Positions 32,075 to 39,671 of a DNA stretch of 39,671 nt are shown here, in pieces. The notes under the pieces are model-generated. The model was not told where the DNA came from. It saw nothing but the letters and a program-made list of their open reading frames with translations, and made no database searches. The first letter of the stretch is position 1; the number at the start of each line of letters is the position of its first letter. Location of the stretch: contig CACODU010000006.1 of assembly GCA_902626045.1 (NCBI GenBank), positions 1-39,671 on the forward strand, written 5' to 3'. The DNA comes from an uncultured Pelagibacteraceae bacterium. GTDB lineage: Bacteria > Pseudomonadota > Alphaproteobacteria > Pelagibacterales > Pelagibacteraceae. The position numbers and the translations under genes were made by a program.

Positions 32075-33619
32075 GTGTTAAATTTTTCCAAAATAAACGT
32101 TTTAATCATTTATCTTTTATTCACATTTGTAGCTTTATTTTCATTTTTAAACCTGCAAAATGATAAAAATCAATTAATCAATAAAAAAATAAACTTAGGT
32201 CTAGATCTTCAGGGAGGATCTTATTTATTATTGGAAATCAATTCAGACAATTTAGTTAAGGAAAAAATTCAATCTAAAGTCATACCTACAAAAAAATTAC
32301 TTAAGGAAAATGAAATTAAATTCAACAATTTCAAAATTAACGATGACAATTTATCATTATCAATAGATAACTTGGAAAAATTTGATATATTATTTAATTC
32401 TAGAAAAAATAATCTTGTTAATCCTTATATTGATAATTATAGATCTCACGAATTAGAATATACAAAGATTAATAAAAACCAAATTAAAATATCTTTTTCA
32501 AAGTTTGGATTACTAACTATAAATAATTCAGCTCTAAAACAATCAATAGAAATAGTTAGACGTAGAATAGACGATGTAGGAACGAAAGAGCCAACAATAC
32601 TTCAAAGGGGTGAAAAAAGAATACTTGTTGAGCTTCCAGGACTAAAAGACCCTGAAAGAATAAAAGCTTTATTAGGCAAAACGGCTCAACTTAATTTTAG
32701 ACTCGTCTCAGATAATAATGAATTCGGAACTGATGAGTTGATTTCTGAAAATGGGGAAAAACTTAATATAAGTAAAAGAATAATTATGAGTGGAGAAAAT
32801 CTAATTGACGCTCAGCCAAGTATTCAAAATCAAAACAACGAACCAACAGTATCTTTTACATTAGATAGACTTGGAGCACAAAAATTTGGAAGAGTAACCA
32901 CTGATAATGTTGGAAAAAGATTAGCTATTGTTTTAGACGGTGAAATAGTAAGTGCTCCAAATATTAATGAACCTATTACTTCTGGTAATGGAATGATTTC
33001 AGGAAGTTTTACTTTTCAAGAAGCAACAGATTTAGCATTATTGCTTAGATCCGGTGCTTTGCCTACACCACTAATCGTAGTGGAGGAAAGAACAGTAGGA
33101 CCAGATTTAGGTGAAGACTCAATTAAATCTGGAATAACATCTTTAATAGTTGGCTTTATTTTAGTTATCTTATTTATGCTATACAAATACAAAATTTTTG
33201 GACTTATTGCTAATACAGCCTTAATTGCAAATTTGTTAATGTTAATTGGTGTTCTCACAATTTTAGAGGCAACACTTACATTACCAGGTATTGCTGGAAT
33301 TATTTTAACTGTGGGTATGGCTGTTGATGCTAATGTCTTAATTTTTGAGAGAATAAAAGAAGAATTAAAAACAGAAAAATCAATAATACATGCTTTTGAC
33401 TCAGGATATACTAGAGCAAAAATAACTGTTTTAGATGCAAACATAACTACTCTAATTGCCGCTATTATTTTATTTGCGTTTGGTTCAGGTCCTGTAAAAG
33501 GTTTTGCTATTACTTTAGGAATTGGAATTATTACAACTCTTTTCACTGCATATTTTTTAGCAAGACACCTTACTTCACTAGTGGTTTTAAATATAAAAAA
33601 TAAAGAGATTAATATATAA
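32075..33619 (+). CDS. secD: protein translocase subunit SecD (GTG start)
   Basis: Uses the proton gradient to pull exported proteins through SecYEG. The 514 residues contain an N-terminal membrane helix, NLGLDLQGGSYLLLE near residue 40, EIVRRRIDDVGTKEPT, and VEERTVGPDLGEDSI opening the RND-type membrane domain. GMAVDANVLIFERIKEEL, which bears the proton-relay aspartate, follows. The start is a GTG at 32075 with no obvious Shine-Dalgarno; no ATG gives the full N-terminus. It shares one base with secF (TAATG). Confidence 0.95.
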   Translation: MLNFSKINVLIIYLLFTFVALFSFLNLQNDKNQLINKKINLGLDLQGGSYLLLEINSDNLVKEKIQSKVIPTKKLLKENEIKFNNFKINDDNLSLSIDNLEKFDILFNSRKNNLVNPYIDNYRSHELEYTKINKNQIKISFSKFGLLTINNSALKQSIEIVRRRIDDVGTKEPTILQRGEKRILVELPGLKDPERIKALLGKTAQLNFRLVSDNNEFGTDELISENGEKLNISKRIIMSGENLIDAQPSIQNQNNEPTVSFTLDRLGAQKFGRVTTDNVGKRLAIVLDGEIVSAPNINEPITSGNGMISGSFTFQEATDLALLLRSGALPTPLIVVEERTVGPDLGEDSIKSGITSLIVGFILVILFMLYKYKIFGLIANTALIANLLMLIGVLTILEATLTLPGIAGIILTVGMAVDANVLIFERIKEELKTEKSIIHAFDSGYTRAKITVLDANITTLIAAIILFAFGSGPVKGFAITLGIGIITTLFTAYFLARHLTSLVVLNIKNKEINI

Positions 33620-34515
33620 TGACAAATTATAATTTTTCATCGAAATTTAAGCATGCCAATACTTTTTCAGTAATTCTATTTTTTATAAGCATTATTTTGA
33701 TTGTGTTTAAAGGCTTAAATTATGGAATTGACTTTAAAGGGGGCACGCTTATTGAATTAAGAGCAAATAATATTGAAGCTTCTTCTATAAGAGATGTTCT
33801 TAAGAATATGGATTTAGGAGATGTTAATGTAAAGAAATTTGGTAAAGAAGGTGATTTTTTAATAAAAGTTGAACAAAAGGGGAATAACAATAAATTAATT
33901 CCGGAGATTAAAAAAAATCTATCCGACAGTTTAAATTCTGATGTTAACTTTAGACGAGTAGAAAATGTAGGCCCAAAAGTAAGCGCAGAATTATTACAAT
34001 CTGGTATAATTGCTATTTCATTGTCGTTAGCAGCAATGCTTTTTTATATATGGGTAAGATTTGAATGGCAATTCAGTATAGGTTCTATTTTAGCATTATT
34101 TCACGACGTAATGATAACACTTGGTATTTTTTCACTTTTATCTTTAGAGATAAATCTTTCAATAATTGCTGCTGTTTTAACTATTGTTGGTTATTCAATG
34201 AATGATACTGTGGTAATATATGACAGGATAAGAGAAAACCTTGGAAAATTTCACAAGTTAAATATTAGTGAGATAGCAAATTTATCAATTAACGAAACTT
34301 TAGCTCGAACTATCATTACATCCGTTACTACTCTATTAGCATTATTCTCAATATTTATTTTAGGTGGAGAGATTTTAAGAGGATTTTCTTTCGCTATGAT
34401 TTTAGGTGTTTTAATAGGCACATACTCTTCTATATTTGTAGCTGCACCAATTTTAAAATATTTCAAAGTAAGTTATAAAACTATAGAAAAAGAAGAAGAA
34501 AAAATAGTCCCTTAA
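33619..34515 (+). CDS. secF: protein translocase subunit SecF
   Basis: Partner of SecD. The 298 residues contain GIDFKGGTLIELR near residue 36, VENVGPKVSAEL, five further membrane segments and GYSMNDTVVIYDRIREN with the conserved aspartate of the SecF family. Length is normal. Its stop lies 2 bases from the stop of the convergent membrane-protein gene, so transcription termination signals must lie within coding sequence or be factor-dependent. Confidence 0.95.
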   Translation: MTNYNFSSKFKHANTFSVILFFISIILIVFKGLNYGIDFKGGTLIELRANNIEASSIRDVLKNMDLGDVNVKKFGKEGDFLIKVEQKGNNNKLIPEIKKNLSDSLNSDVNFRRVENVGPKVSAELLQSGIIAISLSLAAMLFYIWVRFEWQFSIGSILALFHDVMITLGIFSLLSLEINLSIIAAVLTIVGYSMNDTVVIYDRIRENLGKFHKLNISEIANLSINETLARTIITSVTTLLALFSIFILGGEILRGFSFAMILGVLIGTYSSIFVAAPILKYFKVSYKTIEKEEEKIVP

Positions 34516-34517
34516 AA

Positions 34518-35120
34518 TTAATAAAGATTTTGTGCTGCTACCATTGATAATAACATTGGTAAAGAAAGAAGTGTATTTGTTCTCGAAAATAACATTGCAG
34601 TTTTAGCTGAAGCAGCTTTTACTTCTGGGGTAACCTCAACCATTCCAAGTGCTTTCTTTTGATTAGGCCAGATTACAAACCAAACATTATAGGCCATTAT
34701 TAAACCTAACCACATACCAATACCTATTGCAGTATTTTTACCTCCAGATCCATCAAGACCTAAAATCATTGCGCTGTGAACGTATCCATTAATCCATGCT
34801 AAAATTAATCCAGATATAACTGTAATAGCAGCTGCCCATCTAAAATAAAATAGTGCAGCTGGAGCGATTACTTTTCCTATTGCTGGTTTTTGTTCTTCAG
34901 GAATTTTAGGCATATTTGGGATCTGAACAAAATTGAAATACCACAGTAAACCTATCCACATTATTGCAACAATAACGTGAATAAATCTGAATAACCAGCT
35001 CCAAAATATTGTATCAAAAGCAAAACCATCACCAAAGAAATGTAAACCTAATAATAATAATATAGCTATACCTAGAGAAAGGTGAATAGTCTTGGAGAGT
35101 GATTGTAATATATTTGTCAT
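34518..35120 (-). CDS. multi-pass membrane protein resembling the membrane domain of PuuD-type urate hydroxylase
   Basis: A 200-residue inner-membrane protein with about five hydrophobic segments. The pattern WLFRFIHVIVAIMWIGLLWYFNFVQIP (two blocks) resembles, from memory, the N-terminal membrane part of PuuD. APAALFYFRWAAAITVISGL and a MAYNVWFVIWPNQKKALG block support this. Histidines in the helices (HVIVAIMW, GLHFFGDG) could be haem or metal ligands. There is no cytochrome c domain here, so a urate reaction should not be assumed. It lies 27 bases downstream of uvrA on the same strand. Confidence 0.6.
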   Translation of the reverse strand: MTNILQSLSKTIHLSLGIAILLLLGLHFFGDGFAFDTIFWSWLFRFIHVIVAIMWIGLLWYFNFVQIPNMPKIPEEQKPAIGKVIAPAALFYFRWAAAITVISGLILAWINGYVHSAMILGLDGSGGKNTAIGIGMWLGLIMAYNVWFVIWPNQKKALGMVEVTPEVKAASAKTAMLFSRTNTLLSLPMLLSMVAAQNLY

Positions 35121-35147
35121 GATTCCATTATAACATAATTCTCAATC

Positions 35148-38028
35148 TCAGGCAGTTTTTTTCATAGGATTTTCACCTATAATTTCTTTAATAAACTTAC
35201 CAGTGTAACTTTCTTTGACTGTAGATACTTTTTCGGGTGTTCCTTCAGCAATAATTTTTCCTCCATTTATACCCCCCTCTGGACCCATATCAATTATATG
35301 GTCAGCTGTTTTGATAACATCCAAATTATGCTCTATTACAACTACCGTATTTCCAGTATTTGCAAATGCTTGGAGAATTTCTAATAATTTTTTTATATCG
35401 TGTGAATGTAATCCAGTTGTGGGTTCATCTAGTATATATAAAGTTCTTCCAGTTGGTCTTTTTGATAGTTCTTTTGCTAATTTAATTCTTTGAGCTTCAC
35501 CACCGGATAACGTTGTAGCTTGTTGACCTATTTTCATATAACCAAGGCCTACATGTTTTAGTGTTATTAATTTTGATCTTATTGATTGTATGTTCTCAAA
35601 AAACTCACATCCTTCCTCAACAGTCATATCTAGAACGTCTGCAATATTCTTATTTTTGAATCTAATTTCTAATGTTTCCCTATTGTATCTTGCTCCTTTA
35701 CATGTATCACAAGGAATAAATACATCAGGTAAAAAATGCATTTCATAAGTTAAAACACCATCACCTTCACATGTTTCACATCTCCCACCTTTTACATTAA
35801 AAGAATACCTGCCAACTTTGTACCCTCTTGCTTTTGACTCGGGTAATCCAGCAAACCATTCCCTAATAGGTCCAAAAGCACCTGTGTAAGTAGCAGGGTT
35901 AGATCTAGGAGTTCTTCCAATAGGAGATTGATCAATGTCAATTATTTTATCTATCAATTCAGTCCCTTTAAAACCAGTGAAAGCTTTAGGCACTTTACGA
36001 CTTTTATTTTTATTTAACATTAAATTAAACGCATTATATAAAGTATGTAAAATCAAAGTTGATTTACCGCTACCAGAAACTCCAGTTACACAAGTGAAAG
36101 TTCCAACTGGAATCTTTAAATTTACTTTTTTTAAATTATTTCCACTTGCGCCACTTATTTCAATAAATCTTCCATTCTTGGCTGATCTTCTTTTTTTAGG
36201 AATTGCTATAAATTTTTTTCCTGATAAATAATCACCAGTTATACTTTTTTCATTAGAAATAATTTCTTTTACAGTTCCATTAGCTACTATTTGTCCTCCA
36301 TTTAATCCAGCTTCGGGTCCAATATCTATAATGTGATCTGAATTCTCCATTGTTTCAATATCATGTTCAACGACAATTACTGTATTTCCTAGGTCTCTTA
36401 ATTTTTTAAGTGCTTTGATTAATTTTTTATTATCTCTTTGATGTAAACCAATTGAGGGTTCATCTAACACATACAAAACACCTGTTAGCCCCGAGCCAAT
36501 TTGAGAGGCCAGCCTTATCCTTTGTGCCTCTCCTCCAGACAAAGTACCTGACTCTCTTGATAAGGTTAAATAATTTAAACCAACGTTTAAAAGGAAGTTT
36601 AGTCTTTCGTTAATTTCTTTTAAAATATGTTGCGCTATTTTATTTTCACGTTCAGTTAATACATTTTGTAAATTTTCAAACCATTTTTGTGCATCATCAA
36701 TTGATTTTTCTGTAACTTCACTTATATTTAATTTGTCAATTTTTACACAAAGAGCTTCATCTTTTAATCTCATTCCTTTACATTTTTCGCACGCAGTCTC
36801 ACTTTGATACTGAGATATTTCCTCTCTTTTCCATTCACTATCAGTTTCCAAATAACGTCTTTCAAGATTATTTACTACACCTTCAAACGATTTTTTAGTT
36901 GTATAGGCTTCATATCCATCATCATATGAAAATTTTATCTCTTCTTCGTCCGAACCAAATAAAATTACGTCTTGAATTTTCTTTGGAATTTTTCTCCATG
37001 GGTCTGCTGTAGAAATTTTATAGTGTTTAGCAATAGATGCCAAAGTCTGTGCATAGTAAAGAGATGTAGATTTAGCCCAAGGTTCAATAGCACCATCTTG
37101 AAGACTTTTTTTAGGATCAGAAATAACTAAATTTGGATCTACATTTAGATTATGGCCAATTCCCTCACATTCTTCACATGCCCCATATGGAGAATTGAAA
37201 GAAAAAAGTCTTGGTTCAATTTCTTCAATGGTAAAGCCACTTTCTGGACATGAAAACTTTGAAGAAAAAGTTATAGTCTCACGTTTTCTAAATTTTTTTG
37301 GCAGCGTTTCGTTTTCATATTCTACAACCAGAAGTCCATTTGAAAGATTTACAGCGGTTTCTACGCTATCAGCTAATCTATTTCCTAGACTAGAATTTAG
37401 TATTATTCTGTCTACAATTATTGAAATTTCATGTTTGAGTTTTTTGTTTAAATCTGGAAATTCATCTATATTAAGGTATTTTCCATCTACTTTTATTTTC
37501 GTAAAACCCCTTTTTTTGTAGTTCAAAATTTCTTTTTTATATTCTCCTTTTCTTCCTCTAACAATTGGAGCAAGTAGATAAATCGTACTATCTTTGGGTA
37601 GTTTCTTTATTTTATCAACCATTTCACTTATTGGCTGTGAAACAATTGGTTTATTTGTAAAAGGTGAATATGGAATTCCAACTCTAGCAAAAAGCACTCT
37701 CATGTAATCATATATTTCAGTTACAGTTGCAACAGTTGAACGTGGATTTTTTGATGTATTTTTTTGTTCAATTGAAATGGCGGGACTTAATCCTTCAATT
37801 AAATCCACTTTAGGTTTTTTCATTTTATCTAAAAATTGTCTTGCGTAAGAAGAGAGACTCTCAACGTATCTCCTTTGTCCTTCAGCATATATTGTGTCAA
37901 AAGCTAAAGATGATTTTCCAGACCCAGAGAGACCAGTTATAACTACTAATTTATCTTTTGGTATCTCAAGAGATACGTTTTTTAGGTTGTGTTCTTTCGC
38001 GCCTTTTACAACGATTTTTTTTCAACAT
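35148..38028 (-). CDS. uvrA: excinuclease ABC subunit A, frameshift at an A8 tract after the start codon
   Basis: Damage-recognition ATPase of nucleotide excision repair. The reading frame with all family motifs is open from about 38014 to 35148, but its first ATG would be at 37823, which removes the first Walker A. Upstream, in frame, the codons read [19 protein letters not shown] and then [23 protein letters not shown], so the true N-terminus is present. It joins an ATG at 38028 (ribosome binding site AAGGA, 7 bases away) only if the eight A at 38022-38015 were seven. The rest is complete: two zinc-finger CxxC groups (CEECEG, and CETCEG with CDTCKG) and two LSGGEAQR signatures. Such a gene is unlikely to be dead, so a miscall or transcript slippage is probable. 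It is divergent from ssb. Confidence 0.93.
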
Positions 38029-38064
38029 TTTTTTTCCTTAAAATAACATACAGCTTATAATTAT

Positions 38065-38093
38065 TTGCTAATTATGATATAAATAATTACATT
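38065..38093 (+). promoter_or_regulatory. candidate promoter for ssb in the uvrA/ssb spacer
   Basis: TTGCTA (38065-38070) and TACATT (38088-38093) are 17 bases apart, each four of six to consensus, 36 bases before the ssb ATG. I searched the 100-base spacer for a LexA box (GTTC-N7-GTTC or CTG-N10-CAG) and found none, although uvrA/ssb divergence is SOS-controlled in E. coli. Confidence 0.3.
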
Positions 38094-38128
38094 TATAAAT
38101 AATAAACCAAATTTATTTTAAAATTATT

Positions 38129-38587
38129 ATGGCTGGAAGTTTAAATAAAGTACAATTAATAGGTCGTTTAGGCGCAGATCCTGAAATCAAGCAAATGGTT
38201 AATGGAAAAAATGTAGCTAGATTGAGTATAGCTACTAGCCAAAGTTGGAAAGATAAATCTAGTGGTGAGAGAAAAGAAAAAACTGAATGGCATAGGGTGG
38301 TAATTTTTAATGAGGGACTAGTTAACGTTGTTCAACAGTACGTTAAAAAAGGTGCTAACGTATATATAGAAGGTCAATTAAGCACAAGAAAATGGAAAGA
38401 CGAATCGACAGGTCAAGATAAATATTCTACAGAAATCGTTCTTCAAGGATATAACTCTAGTTTAACAATGTTAGATAGTAGAGTGAATAACGGTAATGCA
38501 AATTTAGTCTCAGAGAACAAGAGCTCACTACCCAATGATAAACTAAATCAAGATACTTCTGATTTAGACGATGAAATTCCTTTCTAA
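38129..38587 (+). CDS. ssb: single-stranded DNA-binding protein
   Basis: Coats single-stranded DNA in replication and repair. The 152 residues have the OB-fold opening [21 protein letters not shown], ending [18 protein letters not shown], then a short flexible linker and the acidic tip DDEIPF that recruits partner proteins. The C-terminal linker is short compared with E. coli. It is divergent from uvrA and lies 6 bases before gyrA. Confidence 0.96.
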   Translation: MAGSLNKVQLIGRLGADPEIKQMVNGKNVARLSIATSQSWKDKSSGERKEKTEWHRVVIFNEGLVNVVQQYVKKGANVYIEGQLSTRKWKDESTGQDKYSTEIVLQGYNSSLTMLDSRVNNGNANLVSENKSSLPNDKLNQDTSDLDDEIPF

Positions 38588-38593
38588 AGTTTC

Positions 38594-39671
38594 ATGGATA
38601 AAAATAGAGTAGAGAATAATAAATCTTTTAAACCTATATTTGTACAAGATGAAATGAGTTCATCATACTTATCTTACGCCATGAGCGTGATTGTTAGCAG
38701 AGCTCTACCCGACGTAAGAGATGGCTTAAAACCTGTACATAGAAGAATTATATATGCTATGTATAAAGGTGGATACGATTGGTCCAAACCTTTTAGAAAA
38801 TCAGCACGTATTGTCGGTGATGTCATAGGTAAATATCACCCACATGGAGATCAGTCTGTTTATGACGCATTAGTTAGATTAGTTCAAGATTTTTCAATGA
38901 GCGTTCCTTTGATTACTGGTCAAGGTAATTTTGGCTCTATCGATGGAGATCCTCCAGCAGCTATGAGATATACTGAGACGAAATTAGGAAGGATTGCACA
39001 ATTTTTAACTGAAGATTTAGAAAAAAACACAGTTAATTATAGAAATAATTATGATGAAACTGAAAAAGAACCTGAAGTTTTACCATCACAATATCCAAAC
39101 ATTCTAGTTAACGGAGCAGGCGGTATTGCAGTTGGAATGGCAACGAGCATTCCTCCCCATAATCTTGGTGAAATTATTAATGGAACGATTGCATATATTA
39201 ACAATAAAGATATTTCAATCGCACAATTAATGAAGTTTGTTCCCGGTCCAGATTTTCCTACCGGTGGAATTATTATTGGTAAAGATATAATTAAACAAGG
39301 TTATAACAAAGGTAGAGGATCATTTAAAATAAGAGGGGAAATAGACTTAGAAGAAAAAAAAGGTGGTAGAGAAACTTTAATTATTAAATCAATACCTTAT
39401 CAAGTTAACAAGTCTATTTTAATTGAAAAAATTGCCCAACTCGTAAGAGATAAAAAAATTGAGGGAATAAGAGATATCAGAGATGAGTCTAATAGAGAGG
39501 GAATTCGTGTAGTTATAGAATTAAGAAAAGCCGTTGAGCCAGAAACAATTAGAAGACAACTTTATAAACTTACAAACATTGAAAGCTCCTTTGGTTTTAA
39601 TACACTTGCGATAGTAAATAATAGGCCCAAGATACTTAATTTAAAAGAATTTATCTCAGAATTTCTTAAAT
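38594..39671 (+). CDS. gyrA: DNA gyrase subunit A, 5' part (continues past window)
   Basis: Breakage-reunion subunit of gyrase. 359 codons are visible from the ATG at 38594, open to the window edge, of an expected 850-900. SYLSYAMSVIVSRALPDVRDG, the catalytic tyrosine Tyr126 in AAMRYTETKL, and QGNFGSIDGDPPA are diagnostic; an AMVRMAQ-like ALVRLVQ replaces the usual segment. The quinolone-resistance position equivalent to E. coli Ser83 is Gln87 here (codon 38852-38854, GDQSVYD), while the Asp87 equivalent is kept (Asp91). The start is 6 bases after ssb, with no clear ribosome binding site. Confidence 0.97.
   Translation, partial: MDKNRVENNKSFKPIFVQDEMSSSYLSYAMSVIVSRALPDVRDGLKPVHRRIIYAMYKGGYDWSKPFRKSARIVGDVIGKYHPHGDQSVYDALVRLVQDFSMSVPLITGQGNFGSIDGDPPAAMRYTETKLGRIAQFLTEDLEKNTVNYRNNYDETEKEPEVLPSQYPNILVNGAGGIAVGMATSIPPHNLGEIINGTIAYINNKDISIAQLMKFVPGPDFPTGGIIIGKDIIKQGYNKGRGSFKIRGEIDLEEKKGGRETLIIKSIPYQVNKSILIEKIAQLVRDKKIEGIRDIRDESNREGIRVVIELRKAVEPETIRRQLYKLTNIESSFGFNTLAIVNNRPKILNLKEFISEFLK

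Noticed and set aside
33016-33546. 176-codon minus-strand ORF opposite secD
   Set aside because: Fully antisense to a well-conserved gene, composition follows the complement of SecD codons, no family features.
37195-37521. 108-codon plus-strand ORF opposite uvrA (also 35215-35493 and 35935-36231)
   Set aside because: Antisense shadows of uvrA with no own signals.
1-39671. CRISPR arrays, insertion sequences, phage or defence genes
   Set aside because: No spaced direct-repeat arrays, no transposase or integrase ORFs and no toxin-antitoxin pairs were recognised on either strand.

Overview
The window looks like a chromosomal segment of a SAR11 (Pelagibacterales) marine alphaproteobacterium. The evidence is the very AT-rich sequence with AAA/ATT/TTA-dominated codons, the extreme packing (many TAATG stop/start overlaps, almost no spacer DNA), and the gene sets: the alphaproteobacterial run xthA-erpA / dgt-argS-(small membrane protein)-nagZ-scpA-scpB-tatABC-serS-yajC-secDF, an Aap-type general amino-acid transporter and a Fur-boxed ferric iron transporter. 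Taxonomy is an inference from content, not from a search. I see no phage, insertion sequence, CRISPR array or defence island, and no gene-free stretch over 300 bases.

Layout. 1-1534: the 3' part of a 6-phosphofructokinase and an MhpD/FAH-fold protein, then a small membrane ORF on the minus strand. 1821-6317: ferric iron uptake operon behind two Fur-type palindromes, ordered binding protein, intercistronic hairpins with a possible CxxC microprotein, flavodoxin-like protein, fused permease, ATPase. 6334-8443: tRNA-Arg, galE directly after it, and zapE broken by a frameshift in an A9 tract. 8442-12883: Aap amino-acid ABC transporter (aapJ, terminator-like hairpin, aapQ, aapM, aapP) behind a leader with a predicted stem and two palindromes. 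12878-16763: cysteine-synthase-like gene (minus), a DUF6134-like exported protein split by a one-base frameshift, an XRE regulator and an asparagine-synthetase-like gene with a TTG start. 16768-16963: tRNA-Asn and tRNA-Cys, both minus. 17072-22641: valS, ilvD, manC-like gene. 22634-23724: xthA and erpA (minus). 23763-34515: the long plus-strand run dgt to secF. 34518-38028: PuuD-like membrane protein and uvrA (minus); uvrA is also frameshifted, at an A8 tract right after its start. 38129-39671: ssb and the 5' part of gyrA.

The genes are mostly housekeeping (aminoacyl-tRNA synthesis, protein export by Sec and Tat, chromosome condensation, DNA repair and topology) together with two high-affinity uptake systems. 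In both transporters the binding-protein gene is followed by a hairpin before the membrane genes, which would favour excess binding protein.

The points most worth a second look are: three genes broken exactly at homopolymers (zapE, the DUF6134-like gene, uvrA), which means either consensus error or slippage-dependent decoding; the flavodoxin and the hairpin-embedded CxxC microORF inside the Fur-controlled iron operon; and the structured leader plus paired palindromes in front of aapJ. I did not find a clearly new multi-gene system.
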